In this document: in pieces, positions 54,415 through 63,352 of the stretch
Layout: each line of letters begins with the position of its first letter
Position numbering within the stretch: the first letter of the stretch is position 1
Source of the DNA: Microbacterium esteraromaticum
GTDB lineage: Bacteria; Actinomycetota; Actinomycetes; Actinomycetales; Microbacteriaceae
DNA: 64,000 bases
NCBI RefSeq assembly: GCF_016907315.1
Contig: NZ_JAFBBS010000001.1
Coordinates: 1,984,001 to 2,048,000 of the forward strand
Direction of reading: 5' to 3'
Program-made: the position numbers and the translations under genes
Notes under the pieces: generated by a model
Told to the model about the DNA's origin: nothing
The model's input: only the letters and a program-made list of their open reading frames with translations
Databases searched by the model: none

Positions 54415-56478
54415 ATGCAAGAAGCAAGGACGGATGCGCCCGGCGGATCCTTCAGAAGCGCAGATGTCCTGAATCCGGATGCCTCCCGCGGGCGCCTCTC
54501 GGCAACGGCGGCGCTGCTGGCCCTCGTGGCGGTGCTGGTGGCATCCGCCCTCTGGCACCTCACGCAGGGCACCAGCGGGCAGATCCTCGCCGACCCCGAG
54601 ATCCTGTTCGGCTCACGCCTGCCGCGGCTCGCGGCGGGCGTGGCCGTCGGCCTCGCTCTCGGCGTCGCGGGTCTGCTCATGCAGTCGCTCTCGCGCAACC
54701 CGCTCGCCTCTCCCGACACCCTGGGCGTCACGGGTGGCGCGTACTTCGCGGTCACCGCGGTCACGGCGTTCGGACTCAGCATCCCGTTCTGGGCGTCGGG
54801 GCTCGTCGCCTTCGCCGGCGGTCTTGCGGCCGCGACCCTCGTGCTGGGGCTCGCCGGGGGAGCGGCCTCATCGACCACGCGTCTCGTGCTCGCAGGATCC
54901 GCCCTCGCGCTCGCCCTGCAGGCCGGCACATCGACCCTGCTCGTGCTGTTCGACGAAGAGACGAAGGGGCTGTTCGCGTGGGGCAGTGGCAGTCTGTCTC
55001 AGCTGGGTCTCGAGTCGTTCCTACGCGCGGCTCCGGTGGTCGTGGTGGGCATCGCCCTCGCGCTCGCCCTCACCAGACGGCTGGATGTGCTCGCGCTGGG
55101 GGACGACACCGCATCGTCGCTGGGTGTTCCGATCCGCTCGACGCGCGTCATCGGCATCCTGCTCGCTGTGGTGCTGACCGCCGCCGCCGTCACCCTCGCG
55201 GGGCCCATCGGCTTCGTCGGCCTGTGCGCCCCCGTGCTGGCGCGGCTGCTCTCGCGGCTGGTGCCTGCGCTCGGCCGCCATCTGCTGCTCATCCCGACAT
55301 CCGCGCTCATCGGCGCGATCGTCGTGGTGCTCGCCGATGCCGTCCTGCGCGCGATCATCGGCGCCGAGGGCGCCATCGCCGTGCCCACGGGCGTCGCCAC
55401 GACGCTGCTCGGCGCGGTCGTGCTCGTCACGATGGCTCGTCGCCTGCGCGACGCGGGCCCCACCCGTCGCCCGCCGAGCATCCGCTTCGGCGTGCGCAGC
55501 ACCCGCCGCTTCGCGGTGGTGCTTTCGGTCGGCGTCGCCGCGCTGATCGCCGTCGTGCTGATCGGGATGCTGGTCGGCGCGACTCCGCTGCTCACCGGCG
55601 ACATCGTGCTCTGGCTGCAGAAGCAGGCTCCGCCGCTCGTATCGTTCGCGCTCGACGAGCGGGTGCCCCGCGTCATCGCCGCGGTCGTCGCGGGCGCCGC
55701 TCTGGCCCTGGCCGGAACCGTGACCCAGGCGGTCAGCCGCAACCCGCTCGCCGAGCCGGGACTGCTCGGCATCACGGGAGGGGCCGGACTCGGCGCCGTG
55801 CTGATCGTCACGAGCGCCGCGGCCTCGACGTTCGGGATGCTGGTCGCCGCGGTCATCGGCGCCCTGCTGGCCTTCGGGCTCGTCTACTCGCTCGCATGGC
55901 GCGGGGGCCTCAGCGCCGATCGGCTCGTGCTCATCGGCATCGGGGTCTGGTACGGGACGACCGCGCTGACCACCTTCGTGCTGCTCCGCTCGAACCCGTG
56001 GGACACCCCGAAGATCTACACCTGGCTCTCCGGCACGACGTACGGCCGCATCTGGGAGCAAGTGGTGCCGCTCGCGATCGTGCTGGTGGTGGCGCTGCCG
56101 TTCGTGATCTCGCAGCGCCGCGACCTCGACATCCTCGCGATGGACGAGGACACGCCTCGCCTGGTGGGCATCAGGCTCGAGCGCACGCGTCTCGCGCTGC
56201 TGCTGGCGGCGGCGCTGCTCGCGGCCTTCAGCGTGTCGGCGGTCGGAGTGGTCGGGTTCGTGGGCCTTGTCGCTCCGCATGCGGCGCGCGCCCTCGTCGG
56301 CGCCAGGCATTCGCGGGTGATCCCCGTCGCGGTCGTGCTGGGTGCGGTGCTCGTCGGGGTGGCGGATGCCATCGGCCGCACGGTGCTCGCGCCCGCGCAG
56401 CTGCCCGCCGGCCTGGTCGTCGCGATGCTCGGCGCGCCGTACTTCGTCTGGCTGCTCTGGCGCTCGCGCGACGCCTGA
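54415..56478 (+). CDS. Fused FecCD-type iron-siderophore permease
   Basis: A 687-residue permease made of two FecCD modules in one chain. Both halves repeat the module motifs: LPRLAAGVAVGLALGVAGLL with SRNPLASPDTLGVTGGA in the first, and VPRVIAAVVAGAALALAGTV with SRNPLAEPGLLGITGGA in the second, and each ends with a GFVGL coupling region. About 20 spans in total. Most bacteria use two separate subunits (as FepD and FepG); fused forms such as FhuB are known. AAGGA before the ATG; 41 bases after the binding protein gene. Confidence 0.93.
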   Translation: MQEARTDAPGGSFRSADVLNPDASRGRLSATAALLALVAVLVASALWHLTQGTSGQILADPEILFGSRLPRLAAGVAVGLALGVAGLLMQSLSRNPLASPDTLGVTGGAYFAVTAVTAFGLSIPFWASGLVAFAGGLAAATLVLGLAGGAASSTTRLVLAGSALALALQAGTSTLLVLFDEETKGLFAWGSGSLSQLGLESFLRAAPVVVVGIALALALTRRLDVLALGDDTASSLGVPIRSTRVIGILLAVVLTAAAVTLAGPIGFVGLCAPVLARLLSRLVPALGRHLLLIPTSALIGAIVVVLADAVLRAIIGAEGAIAVPTGVATTLLGAVVLVTMARRLRDAGPTRRPPSIRFGVRSTRRFAVVLSVGVAALIAVVLIGMLVGATPLLTGDIVLWLQKQAPPLVSFALDERVPRVIAAVVAGAALALAGTVTQAVSRNPLAEPGLLGITGGAGLGAVLIVTSAAASTFGMLVAAVIGALLAFGLVYSLAWRGGLSADRLVLIGIGVWYGTTALTTFVLLRSNPWDTPKIYTWLSGTTYGRIWEQVVPLAIVLVVALPFVISQRRDLDILAMDEDTPRLVGIRLERTRLALLLAAALLAAFSVSAVGVVGFVGLVAPHAARALVGARHSRVIPVAVVLGAVLVGVADAIGRTVLAPAQLPAGLVVAMLGAPYFVWLLWRSRDA

Positions 56479-56513
56479 GCCTCCGCCCCTCCGCCCCCGC
56501 GCCCCGCGGCGTC

Positions 56514-56645
56514 GCCGAAACCTGCACCTGTTGCCGAGACCTGCCGTTGCAACCGCAGGTCTCGGCGGGGAGTGCAGGTCTCGGCGAGCGGACGGCACGC
56601 GGAGGGCGCGCCGACGGCGAGCGGAGGGCGAGCGGACGGCGAGCA
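56514..56645. repeat. Nested CCGAGACCTGC palindromes followed by GAGCGGAnGGC repeats
   Basis: GCCGAGACCTGC (56533-56544) pairs exactly with GCAGGTCTCGGC (56555-56566). An outer pair, GCCGAAACCTGCAC (56514-56527) and GTGCAGGTCTCGGC (56572-56585), surrounds it with one mismatch. From 56585 to 56645 a loose ten-base repeat GCGAGCGGACG/GCGAGCGGAGG follows. The block occupies most of the 218-base gap before the alarmone synthetase gene, and the hairpin may terminate the iron operon. Confidence 0.65.
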
Positions 56646-56696
56646 CAGGGCGGGATGCCCAGGGGATTCCGAACGGACGCGCGTAGCCTCGGGGGC

Positions 56697-57362
56697 ATGA
56701 CCATCCCCGTCGACGACGCCGCGATCGTCCAGGCGAAGCAGCTGAGAGATGCGTTCCAGCGGTTCCTCCGCGAGTACGAGTTCGGCATGCGGGAGGTCGA
56801 GACGAAGATCTCGATCCTGCGCGACGAGTTCACGCACATGCACGCGTACAACCCGATCGAGCACGTCAAGAGCCGTGTGAAGACGCCGGACAGCATCGTC
56901 GAGAAGGTGGCGCGCAAGGGCATCGAGGCCGACTTCGAGGTGATCCGCGGCGAGATCACCGACATCGCCGGGGTGCGCGTGACGTGCAGCTTCGTCAGCG
57001 ACGTCTACCGGCTGTTCGACCTGCTCACCCAGCAGGACGACGTGACCGTGCGCATTGTGAAGGACTACATCGCCGACCCCAAGCCGAACGGCTACCGCAG
57101 CCTGCACGCGATCGTCGAGGTTCCGGTGTTCCTGTCGACCGGGCCGGTGTCGATCCCCGTCGAGGTGCAGTTCCGCACCATCGCGATGGACTTCTGGGCG
57201 AGCCTCGAGCACAAGATCCACTACAAGTTCTCGGGCCGCGTGCCGGCTCACCTCGTGCAGAGCCTCACCGACGCGGCGGATGCCGCCTGCGAGCTCGATC
57301 AGCGCATGGAGCGCCTGCACCGCGAGGCCCACGAGAGCAACCAGCGCGTCATCGAGGCCTGA
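56697..57362 (+). CDS. Small alarmone synthetase (GTP pyrophosphokinase family)
   Basis: A 221-residue RelQ/RelP-like protein with only the synthetase domain. Motifs are DIAGVRVTC (89-97), NGYRSLH (131-137), VEVQFRT (155-161, E157 catalytic) and HKIHYK (172-177). There is no HD hydrolase domain, TGS or ACT, so it should make but not degrade (p)ppGpp. It stands alone, between repeats on both sides. The ATG at 56697 has no strong Shine-Dalgarno beyond a G-rich run. Confidence 0.93.
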   Translation: MTIPVDDAAIVQAKQLRDAFQRFLREYEFGMREVETKISILRDEFTHMHAYNPIEHVKSRVKTPDSIVEKVARKGIEADFEVIRGEITDIAGVRVTCSFVSDVYRLFDLLTQQDDVTVRIVKDYIADPKPNGYRSLHAIVEVPVFLSTGPVSIPVEVQFRTIAMDFWASLEHKIHYKFSGRVPAHLVQSLTDAADAACELDQRMERLHREAHESNQRVIEA

Positions 57363-57369
57363 CGAATTC

Positions 57370-57432
57370 AGGAGCAATGCGATTCTGAAGGACGCCGCGG
57401 CGCCGAGCATCCTTCAGAATCGCATTCCTCCT
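57370..57432. terminator. Long perfect hairpin between convergent genes
   Basis: AATGCGATTCTGAAGGA (57376-57392) pairs exactly with its complement at 57410-57426, and after one mismatch AGGAG pairs with CTCCT, giving about 23-base arms. It is a likely terminator for both flanking genes. The AATTCAGGA at 57365-57373 recalls the ends of the elements at 8265 and 17063, so it may be a relative. Confidence 0.75.
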
Positions 57433-57447
57433 TCAGAGGTGACCGCC

Positions 57448-58662
57448 TCAGGCGAGGAACTGCCGCGCGGCCGTCGCCATCGCCGTCACGCCCGTCTCAA
57501 TGGTGGGGTGGATCACCGGGGCGTAGAACGGGGAGTGATTCGTGGGGATGTCCTTGTCGACGGTGTCGTTCGCGACGGCATCCGCGTACACCTTCGGGTC
57601 GACGCCGCCCCAGAACCAGAACACGAGCGGCACACCCGCATCGCGGGCGAACCACGACACGTCCTCGCTGCCGGTGAACAGGCCGGGGTCGATCACCGAC
57701 TGCTCGCCGAAGACGCCTCGGAACGCCGAGACCACGCGGGCGGTCGCGTCTGCGTCGTTGATCGTCGCTGGCAGCTTGTGCAGGGTCGAGATCTCGGGCT
57801 CGCGCTCGGCGCCGGATGCCATGGCCTCGGCGCGGATGATGCGCTCGACCTTTTCGAGGACCTTCTCGCGCAGCTGCTCGTCCGGGTAGCGCAGGCTGAG
57901 CTGCAGAGTGGCATCGGCCGGGATGATGTTGTTCTTGGTGCCGGCGTGGATCGCGCCGACGGTGACGACCGCGAGGTCGTGCGGGTCGACCTCGCGAGAG
58001 ACGACGGTCTGCAGTCGCATGATGGTCGACGCCGCCATGACGATCGGGTCGATCGTCGAGTGCGGGCGCGACCCGTGCCCGCCGCGGCCGTGCAGCACGA
58101 CCTGGATGCCGTCGGATGCCGACATCTGCGGGCCAGGGCGCACGCCGATCGTGCCGGCGGGCAGCGGGGTGACGTGCTGGCCGAGCACCACGTCGGGGCG
58201 GGGGAAGCGATCGAGTGCACCGTCGTCGAGCATCGCGCGGGCACCCGCACCGTACTCCTCGGCAGGCTGGATGACCACGACGACCGTGCCGCTCCACTGC
58301 GCGCGCTCGGCGACGAGCCGTTCGACGGCGCCGATCATGGCGGTCACGTGCATGTCGTGTCCGCAGGCGTGCATCACCCCGACGGTGTTGCCGTCGGGGT
58401 CGATCCCTGTCGCCGTCGACGCGTAGGCGAGCCCTGTCTCTTCCACGACGGGCAATGCATCCATGTCGGCACGCAGCCAGACCACGGGGCCCTCGCCGTT
58501 GGCCAGCACCCCGACGACACCGGTGACGCCGACCCCCTCGGTGACCTCGAGCCCCAGGTCGCGCAGGTGCGTGGCGGCGATGCCGGCGGTGCGCGTCTCC
58601 TGGAACGACAGCTCGGGATGCTTGTGCAGGTCGATGTAGAGGGCTTCGAGGTCGACGGTCAT
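57448..58662 (-). CDS. M20-family amidohydrolase
   Basis: A 404-residue M20D peptidase/amidohydrolase. Metal-site residues are in HACGHDMH (C100, H102, H105), the catalytic pair in QPAEEYGAG (E135, E136), and GQHVTPLPAGTIGVRPG holds a further His. LHKHPELSFQET is the usual N-terminus. Members hydrolyse N-acyl amino acids, hippurate or indole-3-acetyl conjugates. The start at 58662 was chosen over 58701 for spacing to the first helix. No operon partner. Confidence 0.91.
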   Translation of the reverse strand: MTVDLEALYIDLHKHPELSFQETRTAGIAATHLRDLGLEVTEGVGVTGVVGVLANGEGPVVWLRADMDALPVVEETGLAYASTATGIDPDGNTVGVMHACGHDMHVTAMIGAVERLVAERAQWSGTVVVVIQPAEEYGAGARAMLDDGALDRFPRPDVVLGQHVTPLPAGTIGVRPGPQMSASDGIQVVLHGRGGHGSRPHSTIDPIVMAASTIMRLQTVVSREVDPHDLAVVTVGAIHAGTKNNIIPADATLQLSLRYPDEQLREKVLEKVERIIRAEAMASGAEREPEISTLHKLPATINDADATARVVSAFRGVFGEQSVIDPGLFTGSEDVSWFARDAGVPLVFWFWGGVDPKVYADAVANDTVDKDIPTNHSPFYAPVIHPTIETGVTAMATAARQFLA

Positions 58663-58739
58663 GGCACCGAGCCTAGCCACTGGTGCCCGTCTGACAGGCA
58701 CTCAGGGCCGACTCCCGGCTGCGACGTGATACCGTTACG

Positions 58740-58960
58740 TGTCCCTCCGCCGGAGGGCCCACTCTCAAAAGGCTCGCGAATCTCGCTGCAGCCCATCACC
58801 CCGATCCCGTCCCGCGTGTGAGTTCCGCGGACTCGGATCCCCGATCCCGTCGGATCGCGCATCGCGCCAGCCGATCGGCATCATCATGACGTGCCCGCCG
58901 GACAGTTCAGCGGGGCATAACGATCGCGACAGCGATCAGATCAACAGAAAGCAGAAGCAC
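58740..58960 (+). promoter_or_regulatory. Long leader region of the cold-shock gene
   Basis: About 220 bases without a gene. CCCTCCGCCGGAGGG (58743-58757) is a near-palindrome. CCCCGATCCCGTC occurs twice exactly, at 58799-58811 and 58839-58851, 40 bases apart. Long structured leaders are usual for cold-shock genes, where they control stability and translation at low temperature. The transcription start is not known. Confidence 0.45.
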
Positions 58961-59164
58961 ATGGCCACTGGCACTGTGAAATGGTTCAACTCGGAGAAGG
59001 GCTTCGGCTTCATCGCTCCCGACGACGGCTCGGACGACCTGTTCGCGCACTTCTCGGCGATCGAGGGCAACGGCTACAAGGAGCTCACCGAGAACCAGAA
59101 GGTGGAGTTCGACGCTGAGCGTGGCCCCAAGGGCATGCAGGCGGCGAACATCCGCGCGCTCTGA
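58961..59164 (+). CDS. CspA-family cold-shock protein
   Basis: A 67-residue single cold-shock domain. [16 protein letters not shown] carries the RNP1 core KGFGFI (13-18) and LFAHF (27-31) is RNP2. These bind single-stranded RNA and DNA and act as RNA chaperones. The ATG at 58961 follows AGAAAGCAGAAG, a weak ribosome site. Single gene with a long leader and its own terminator. Confidence 0.95.
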   Translation: MATGTVKWFNSEKGFGFIAPDDGSDDLFAHFSAIEGNGYKELTENQKVEFDAERGPKGMQAANIRAL

Positions 59165-59176
59165 TCTGAGCATCAT

Positions 59177-59210
59177 GAACCGGCCGGGGCCTTCGGGCTC
59201 CGGCCGGTTC
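59177..59210 (+). terminator. Terminator after the cold-shock gene
   Basis: GAACCGGCCGGGGCC pairs with GGCTCCGGCCGGTTC with one mismatch and a four-base loop. It also faces the convergent nhaA gene and may serve both. Confidence 0.85.
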
Positions 59211-59221
59211 TGCGTATGCGG

Positions 59222-60502
59222 TCAGTTCGACTCGTGCCTGCGGTAGCGGCGGTTGCGCAGGCCGAGCAGGACGGATGCCAGCAGCGCCGCCCCCACGGAG
59301 GCGGTGAGGATCGCGACCTTCGCCTGGTCGTGGTGCGGGTCGTCGATGCTGAAGCTCAGCTCGGCGACCAGCAGCGAGACGGTGAAGCCGATGCCGGCGA
59401 GCAGCCCTACCCCGATGATGTCGACCCACTGCAGCGCGGGGTCGAGGTTGATCCGGCGCACTCTGGTCACGATCCAGGTCGCCGCGACGATGCCCAGTGG
59501 CTTTCCGAGAACGAGGCCGAGGATGATGCCCAGCACGACCGGGTCGCCGAGCGCCGAGATGAAGCCCTCAGGTCCGCCGATCGCCACACCGGCCGAGAAG
59601 AAGGCGAAGACGGGCACCGCGATTCCGCTCGAGATCGGGCGGAATCTGTGCTCGAACACCTCGGCGAGGCCGGGGCCGGCATCGCCTCGGCGGTCCTTCC
59701 GGCGGTGCAGCACCGGGATCGTGAAGCCCAGCAGCACGCCGGCGATCGTCGCGTGGATGCCTGAAGCGTGAACCAGTGCCCATGCGAGGAAGCCGAGCGG
59801 AAGCAGGATGAGCCACGCCGCCGCCGGGCGCAGGTGGAAGAACTGCCGATATCGCTGGGCGATCGCGCCGTACGCGGCGATGGCCGCCATGGCCAGCAGC
59901 AGCGGCACGATCTCGATCGTGTCGGTGTAGAAGATCGCGATGATCGCGATCGCGACCAGATCGTCGACGACGGCGAGGGTCAGCAGGAAGATGCGCAGTG
60001 CGCTGGGCAGGTGCGAGCCGATGATCGCCAGCACCGCGACGGCGAATGCGATGTCGGTGGCGGTCGGGATGGCCCAGCCGTCGGCCGCGCCAGGCGTGCC
60101 CGAGGTGAGAGCCACGTAGATCAGGGCGGGCACCGCGACGCCGCCGAGGGCCGCGACCACAGGGACGACCGCGGTGCTGAACTGGCGAAGATCACCCGCG
60201 ACGAATTCGCGCTTGAGCTCAAGGCCGACCAGGAAGAAGAAGATGGCGAGCAGGCCGTCTGCGGCCCATTGCCCCAGCGTCAGCCGCAGGTGCCAGGGCT
60301 CGTAGCCGAGCTCCACGTCGCGGAGGGCGAAGTAGCCCTCCGCCCACGGCGAGTTCGCCCACAGCAGTGCCGCCGCAGCCGCGACGACCAGGAGGAGGCC
60401 GCCGACGGTCTCTTTGCGGAGGATCCGGCCGATGCGGACGGACTCCGCCTTCGATGAGGAGGGGAAGAAGGAGCGGCGCAGCCGCGAGGATGAGCGGATC
60501 AT
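59222..60502 (-). CDS. nhaA: NhaA-type Na+/H+ antiporter
   Basis: A 426-residue antiporter with about 12 spans. [35 protein letters not shown] (D150) and [20 protein letters not shown] (D180, D181) are NhaA signatures; the two adjacent aspartates form the ion site, matching D163/D164 of E. coli. Exchanges protons for sodium. The 20-residue N-terminal extension is rich in Ser and Arg. It lies 77 bases after the KtrA-like gene on the same strand, so sodium and potassium transport genes are clustered. Confidence 0.94.
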   Translation of the reverse strand: MIRSSSRLRRSFFPSSSKAESVRIGRILRKETVGGLLLVVAAAAALLWANSPWAEGYFALRDVELGYEPWHLRLTLGQWAADGLLAIFFFLVGLELKREFVAGDLRQFSTAVVPVVAALGGVAVPALIYVALTSGTPGAADGWAIPTATDIAFAVAVLAIIGSHLPSALRIFLLTLAVVDDLVAIAIIAIFYTDTIEIVPLLLAMAAIAAYGAIAQRYRQFFHLRPAAAWLILLPLGFLAWALVHASGIHATIAGVLLGFTIPVLHRRKDRRGDAGPGLAEVFEHRFRPISSGIAVPVFAFFSAGVAIGGPEGFISALGDPVVLGIILGLVLGKPLGIVAATWIVTRVRRINLDPALQWVDIIGVGLLAGIGFTVSLLVAELSFSIDDPHHDQAKVAILTASVGAALLASVLLGLRNRRYRRHESN

Positions 60503-60579
60503 TGAGATCTTTCCGGTCGACCGACGATGTCGTCGACCAGGCTTCCCGACACTCCTCGTCCAGCATATCGGAGGCGTCG

Positions 60580-61275
60580 TCAGCGCAGCTGAGCGAACCT
60601 CTCCACGCGATGGATCGGACCCACCACCAGCATGGTGTCATCGGGACCCAGCACCGTCTCGGGGGTGGCATTGGTCCACTCGCCGTCTTCGTGCCTGTAC
60701 GCGGCGACCGTGATCCCGTAGGTGCTGCGTACCCCGGCCTCGGCCAGCGAGCGCCCCTGCACCACCTGCGGGGCGACGGTCTTGACCACGGCGAAGCCGT
60801 TGTCGATCTCGAGGTAGTCGGCGGCGGCGCCGCGCACGAGGTGCGCGACCCGGCGCCCCATGTCCTTCTCGGGGTAGATCACCCGGTGCACGCCGAGCTG
60901 CTCGAGTACGGCTCCGTGCCGCTCGTCGACGGCCTTCGCCCAGATCACGGGCACCTGCAGCTGCAACAGCAGCGAAGCGGTGAGGATGGAGGCGGTGATG
61001 TCGCTGCCGATCGAGACGACCACGCGGTCGAAGTCGCCGATGCCGAGCTGCTCGAGCACCTCCAGCTGTGTCGAGTCGGCGCGCACCACCTGGGTCAGCT
61101 CGCCGTTCAGAGACTGGACGATGCCCTCGTCGGCATCGACGCCCAGCACGTCGGTGCCGGAGGCCATGAGCTCGAGCGCCAGCGAGATGCCGAAGCGACC
61201 GAGACCGATGACCGCGACGGAGTCGGCCTCGGCGATCCGGCGAGGGGTGCGTCCGAAGGAGAGGAAGGACGACAT
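60580..61275 (-). CDS. KtrA/TrkA-type potassium channel regulatory subunit
   Basis: A 231-residue RCK protein. The RCK_N Rossmann core has [21 protein letters not shown] with acidic DADEG, and [20 protein letters not shown] follows. A RCK_C domain forms the end ([15 protein letters not shown]). Binds NAD(H) or ATP and gates the KtrB-like channel encoded just upstream on the same strand, 32 bases away. A single-domain form typical of KtrA rather than the duplicated TrkA of E. coli. Confidence 0.92.
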   Translation of the reverse strand: MSSFLSFGRTPRRIAEADSVAVIGLGRFGISLALELMASGTDVLGVDADEGIVQSLNGELTQVVRADSTQLEVLEQLGIGDFDRVVVSIGSDITASILTASLLLQLQVPVIWAKAVDERHGAVLEQLGVHRVIYPEKDMGRRVAHLVRGAAADYLEIDNGFAVVKTVAPQVVQGRSLAEAGVRSTYGITVAAYRHEDGEWTNATPETVLGPDDTMLVVGPIHRVERFAQLR

Positions 61276-61307
61276 CGCGTTCCTTTCAGGTGATGAGCGT
61301 CCGGCGA

Positions 61308-62675
61308 TCAGCCGATCGCCGGACGCTCCTTGGGCAGTTCGTAGGCGATCCGGCGCTCGCGCAGGGCGAGGGCCGAACCGAAGGTCAGCGGGCCGATGCG
61401 GCCCAGGAACATGAGCAGCACGAGGATCATCTGCGCGGCCGGCGGCAGCGACGCCGTGATGCCGGTCGACAGCCCGACGGTGCCGAAGGCCGATACGGCC
61501 TCGAACAGCACGCGGTCGAGGTCGAGTTCGGTCATGGCGAGGATCGCGATCACGCCCGCCATGACCGCACCGATCGCCATGAGCACCACAGCGATCGCCT
61601 CGCGGTGCACGGCGCGGGAGAGCCGTTTGCCGAACACGTTCACGGCGGCGCCGCCGCGCAGTTCGGTCCACAGGATGAAGAACAGCACCGCGAAGGTCGT
61701 CACCTTGATGCCGCCCGCAGTACCGGCTGGGCCGCCGCCGATGAACATCAGCACGTCGGTGATCAGCCAGGTCTCGTCGTGCATCGCGCCGACGTCGACG
61801 CTGTTGAACCCTGCGGTGCGGGCCTGGGTGGAGTAGACGAAGCCGGCGAGCACACGCGACCACGGGTCGAGGGCGCCGAAGGTGCGCGGGTTGCTCCACT
61901 CGATGACCGTGACGCTCAACGCGCCCAGCGTCAGCAGGGTGACGGTGGCGGCGAGGACGATGCGCGTGTTCATGGTCCAGTGCAGAGGACGGCGCAGCTC
62001 GCGCCTGAGCTGGCGCAGCACGGGGAAGCCCAGACCGCCGAGGATGATCGCCGCGCAGATCGGCAGGTTGATCCACGGGTCGGACACGAAGCCCATCAGG
62101 CTGTCGGAGTAGAGCGCGAATCCGGCGTTGTTGAACGATGAGACGGCATGGAACACTGCGTGCCACGCAGCCCTGCCGAGGTCGTAGTCATAGCCGATCA
62201 AGAACCGCACGAACAGCATCGCGGCCACAACCGCCTCGATCGTGAGGGTGGTGAACAGGATGCCCGTGGCCAGCCGGCGCACGTCGCCCGCTCCAGGAGT
62301 CTTCGTCTCGGTGGTCGCGAGCATGCGTGATCGCACGGACAGGCGCCGCGCGAGCGCCAGTCCGATCAGGGAGGCGAACAGCATGATCCCCAGCCCGCCG
62401 AGCTGGATGAGCAGCATGACCACGACCTTGCCGAACGGGCTCCAGTACACGGCGGTGTCGACGACGATCAGCCCGGTCACGCACACGGCCGAGGTCGAGG
62501 TGAACAGGGCCTCGAGCGGTCCGGTCCACCGGCCGTCGGCCGACGCGACGGGCAGCATCAGCACGAGCGCGCCGATCAGGATGGTCGCTCCGAAGCCCGT
62601 CACGATGACCTGCGCCGGAGCGAGATGACGCGTTCGGGTGCGAGGGGCCGCTGGCCTGGGCAGGCGCGGACTCAT
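61308..62675 (-). CDS. KtrB/TrkH-type potassium uptake membrane subunit
   Basis: A 455-residue SKT-family protein. Four M1-P-M2 repeats are recognisable, each with a pore loop: TSTSAVCVTGL, SSFNNAGFALY, TQARTAGFNSVD and SAFGTVGLSTG. Sodium-dependent potassium uptake is expected with the KtrA-like partner. Its ATG overlaps the stop of the response regulator by four bases, so the transporter and the two-component system share a transcript. Confidence 0.94.
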   Translation of the reverse strand: MSPRLPRPAAPRTRTRHLAPAQVIVTGFGATILIGALVLMLPVASADGRWTGPLEALFTSTSAVCVTGLIVVDTAVYWSPFGKVVVMLLIQLGGLGIMLFASLIGLALARRLSVRSRMLATTETKTPGAGDVRRLATGILFTTLTIEAVVAAMLFVRFLIGYDYDLGRAAWHAVFHAVSSFNNAGFALYSDSLMGFVSDPWINLPICAAIILGGLGFPVLRQLRRELRRPLHWTMNTRIVLAATVTLLTLGALSVTVIEWSNPRTFGALDPWSRVLAGFVYSTQARTAGFNSVDVGAMHDETWLITDVLMFIGGGPAGTAGGIKVTTFAVLFFILWTELRGGAAVNVFGKRLSRAVHREAIAVVLMAIGAVMAGVIAILAMTELDLDRVLFEAVSAFGTVGLSTGITASLPPAAQMILVLLMFLGRIGPLTFGSALALRERRIAYELPKERPAIG

Positions 62676-63352
62676 CCGAGAACCAGCCGGTAGCCCATGC
62701 CCGACTCGGTGAGCAGATGCTCGGGTCGTCCCGGCTCGCGTTCGAGCTTCTTGCGCAGCTGGGACATGTAGAGGCGCAGGTAGCCGGAGTCGGTCACCTG
62801 GTCACTGCCCCAGATCTCGCGCAGCAGTTCGAGACGGGTGACGAGGGCGCCGGGATGCCGGCAGAGGTGCTCGAGCATGCGCCACTCCGTGGGCGTGAGG
62901 TGCACGGGTGCTCCCGCACGCGTCACGAGAGTCGCGGCGAGATCGACGACGACATCGCCGAAGCGCACCACCGACTCGGTCGCCTCCCCCGCCGGCGCGG
63001 AACGGCGGGCGAGGGCTCGCAGCCGGGCCAGCAGCTCGTCGACCTGGAACGGCTTGGTCACGAAGTCATCGGCGCCGGCATCCAGCGCGTCGATCTTGTC
63101 CGCCGACCCGGTACGGCCGGACACGACGATGATCGGGGCGCGGGTCCAGCCGCGCAGTGCATGGATCACCTCCATGCCGTCGAGCCGGGGCATGCCGAGG
63201 TCGAGCAGGATGATGTCCGGATGCGACTGCGCGGCGAGCGTGACGGCCTCAGCGCCGTCGGACGCGGCGATCACGTCGTACCCGTGTGCGGCCAGCGTGA
63301 TACGCAGGGCGCGCACGAGCTGCGGATCGTCGTCGGCGATGAGCAGCTTCAC
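62672..63352 (-). CDS. KdpE-like OmpR-family response regulator
   Basis: A 226-residue regulator. Receiver with D7-D9 acidic cluster, phosphoacceptor D51 in ILLDLGMPRLDG and switch lysine in VTKPF. The winged-helix part has LTPTEWRMLEHLCRHPGALV and LRLYMSQLRKKLEREP, and the end TESGMGYRLV is KdpE-like. Overlaps the histidine kinase upstream and ktrB downstream by four bases each. The usual kdpFABC target is not nearby. Confidence 0.93.
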   Translation of the reverse strand: MKLLIADDDPQLVRALRITLAAHGYDVIAASDGAEAVTLAAQSHPDIILLDLGMPRLDGMEVIHALRGWTRAPIIVVSGRTGSADKIDALDAGADDFVTKPFQVDELLARLRALARRSAPAGEATESVVRFGDVVVDLAATLVTRAGAPVHLTPTEWRMLEHLCRHPGALVTRLELLREIWGSDQVTDSGYLRLYMSQLRKKLEREPGRPEHLLTESGMGYRLVLG

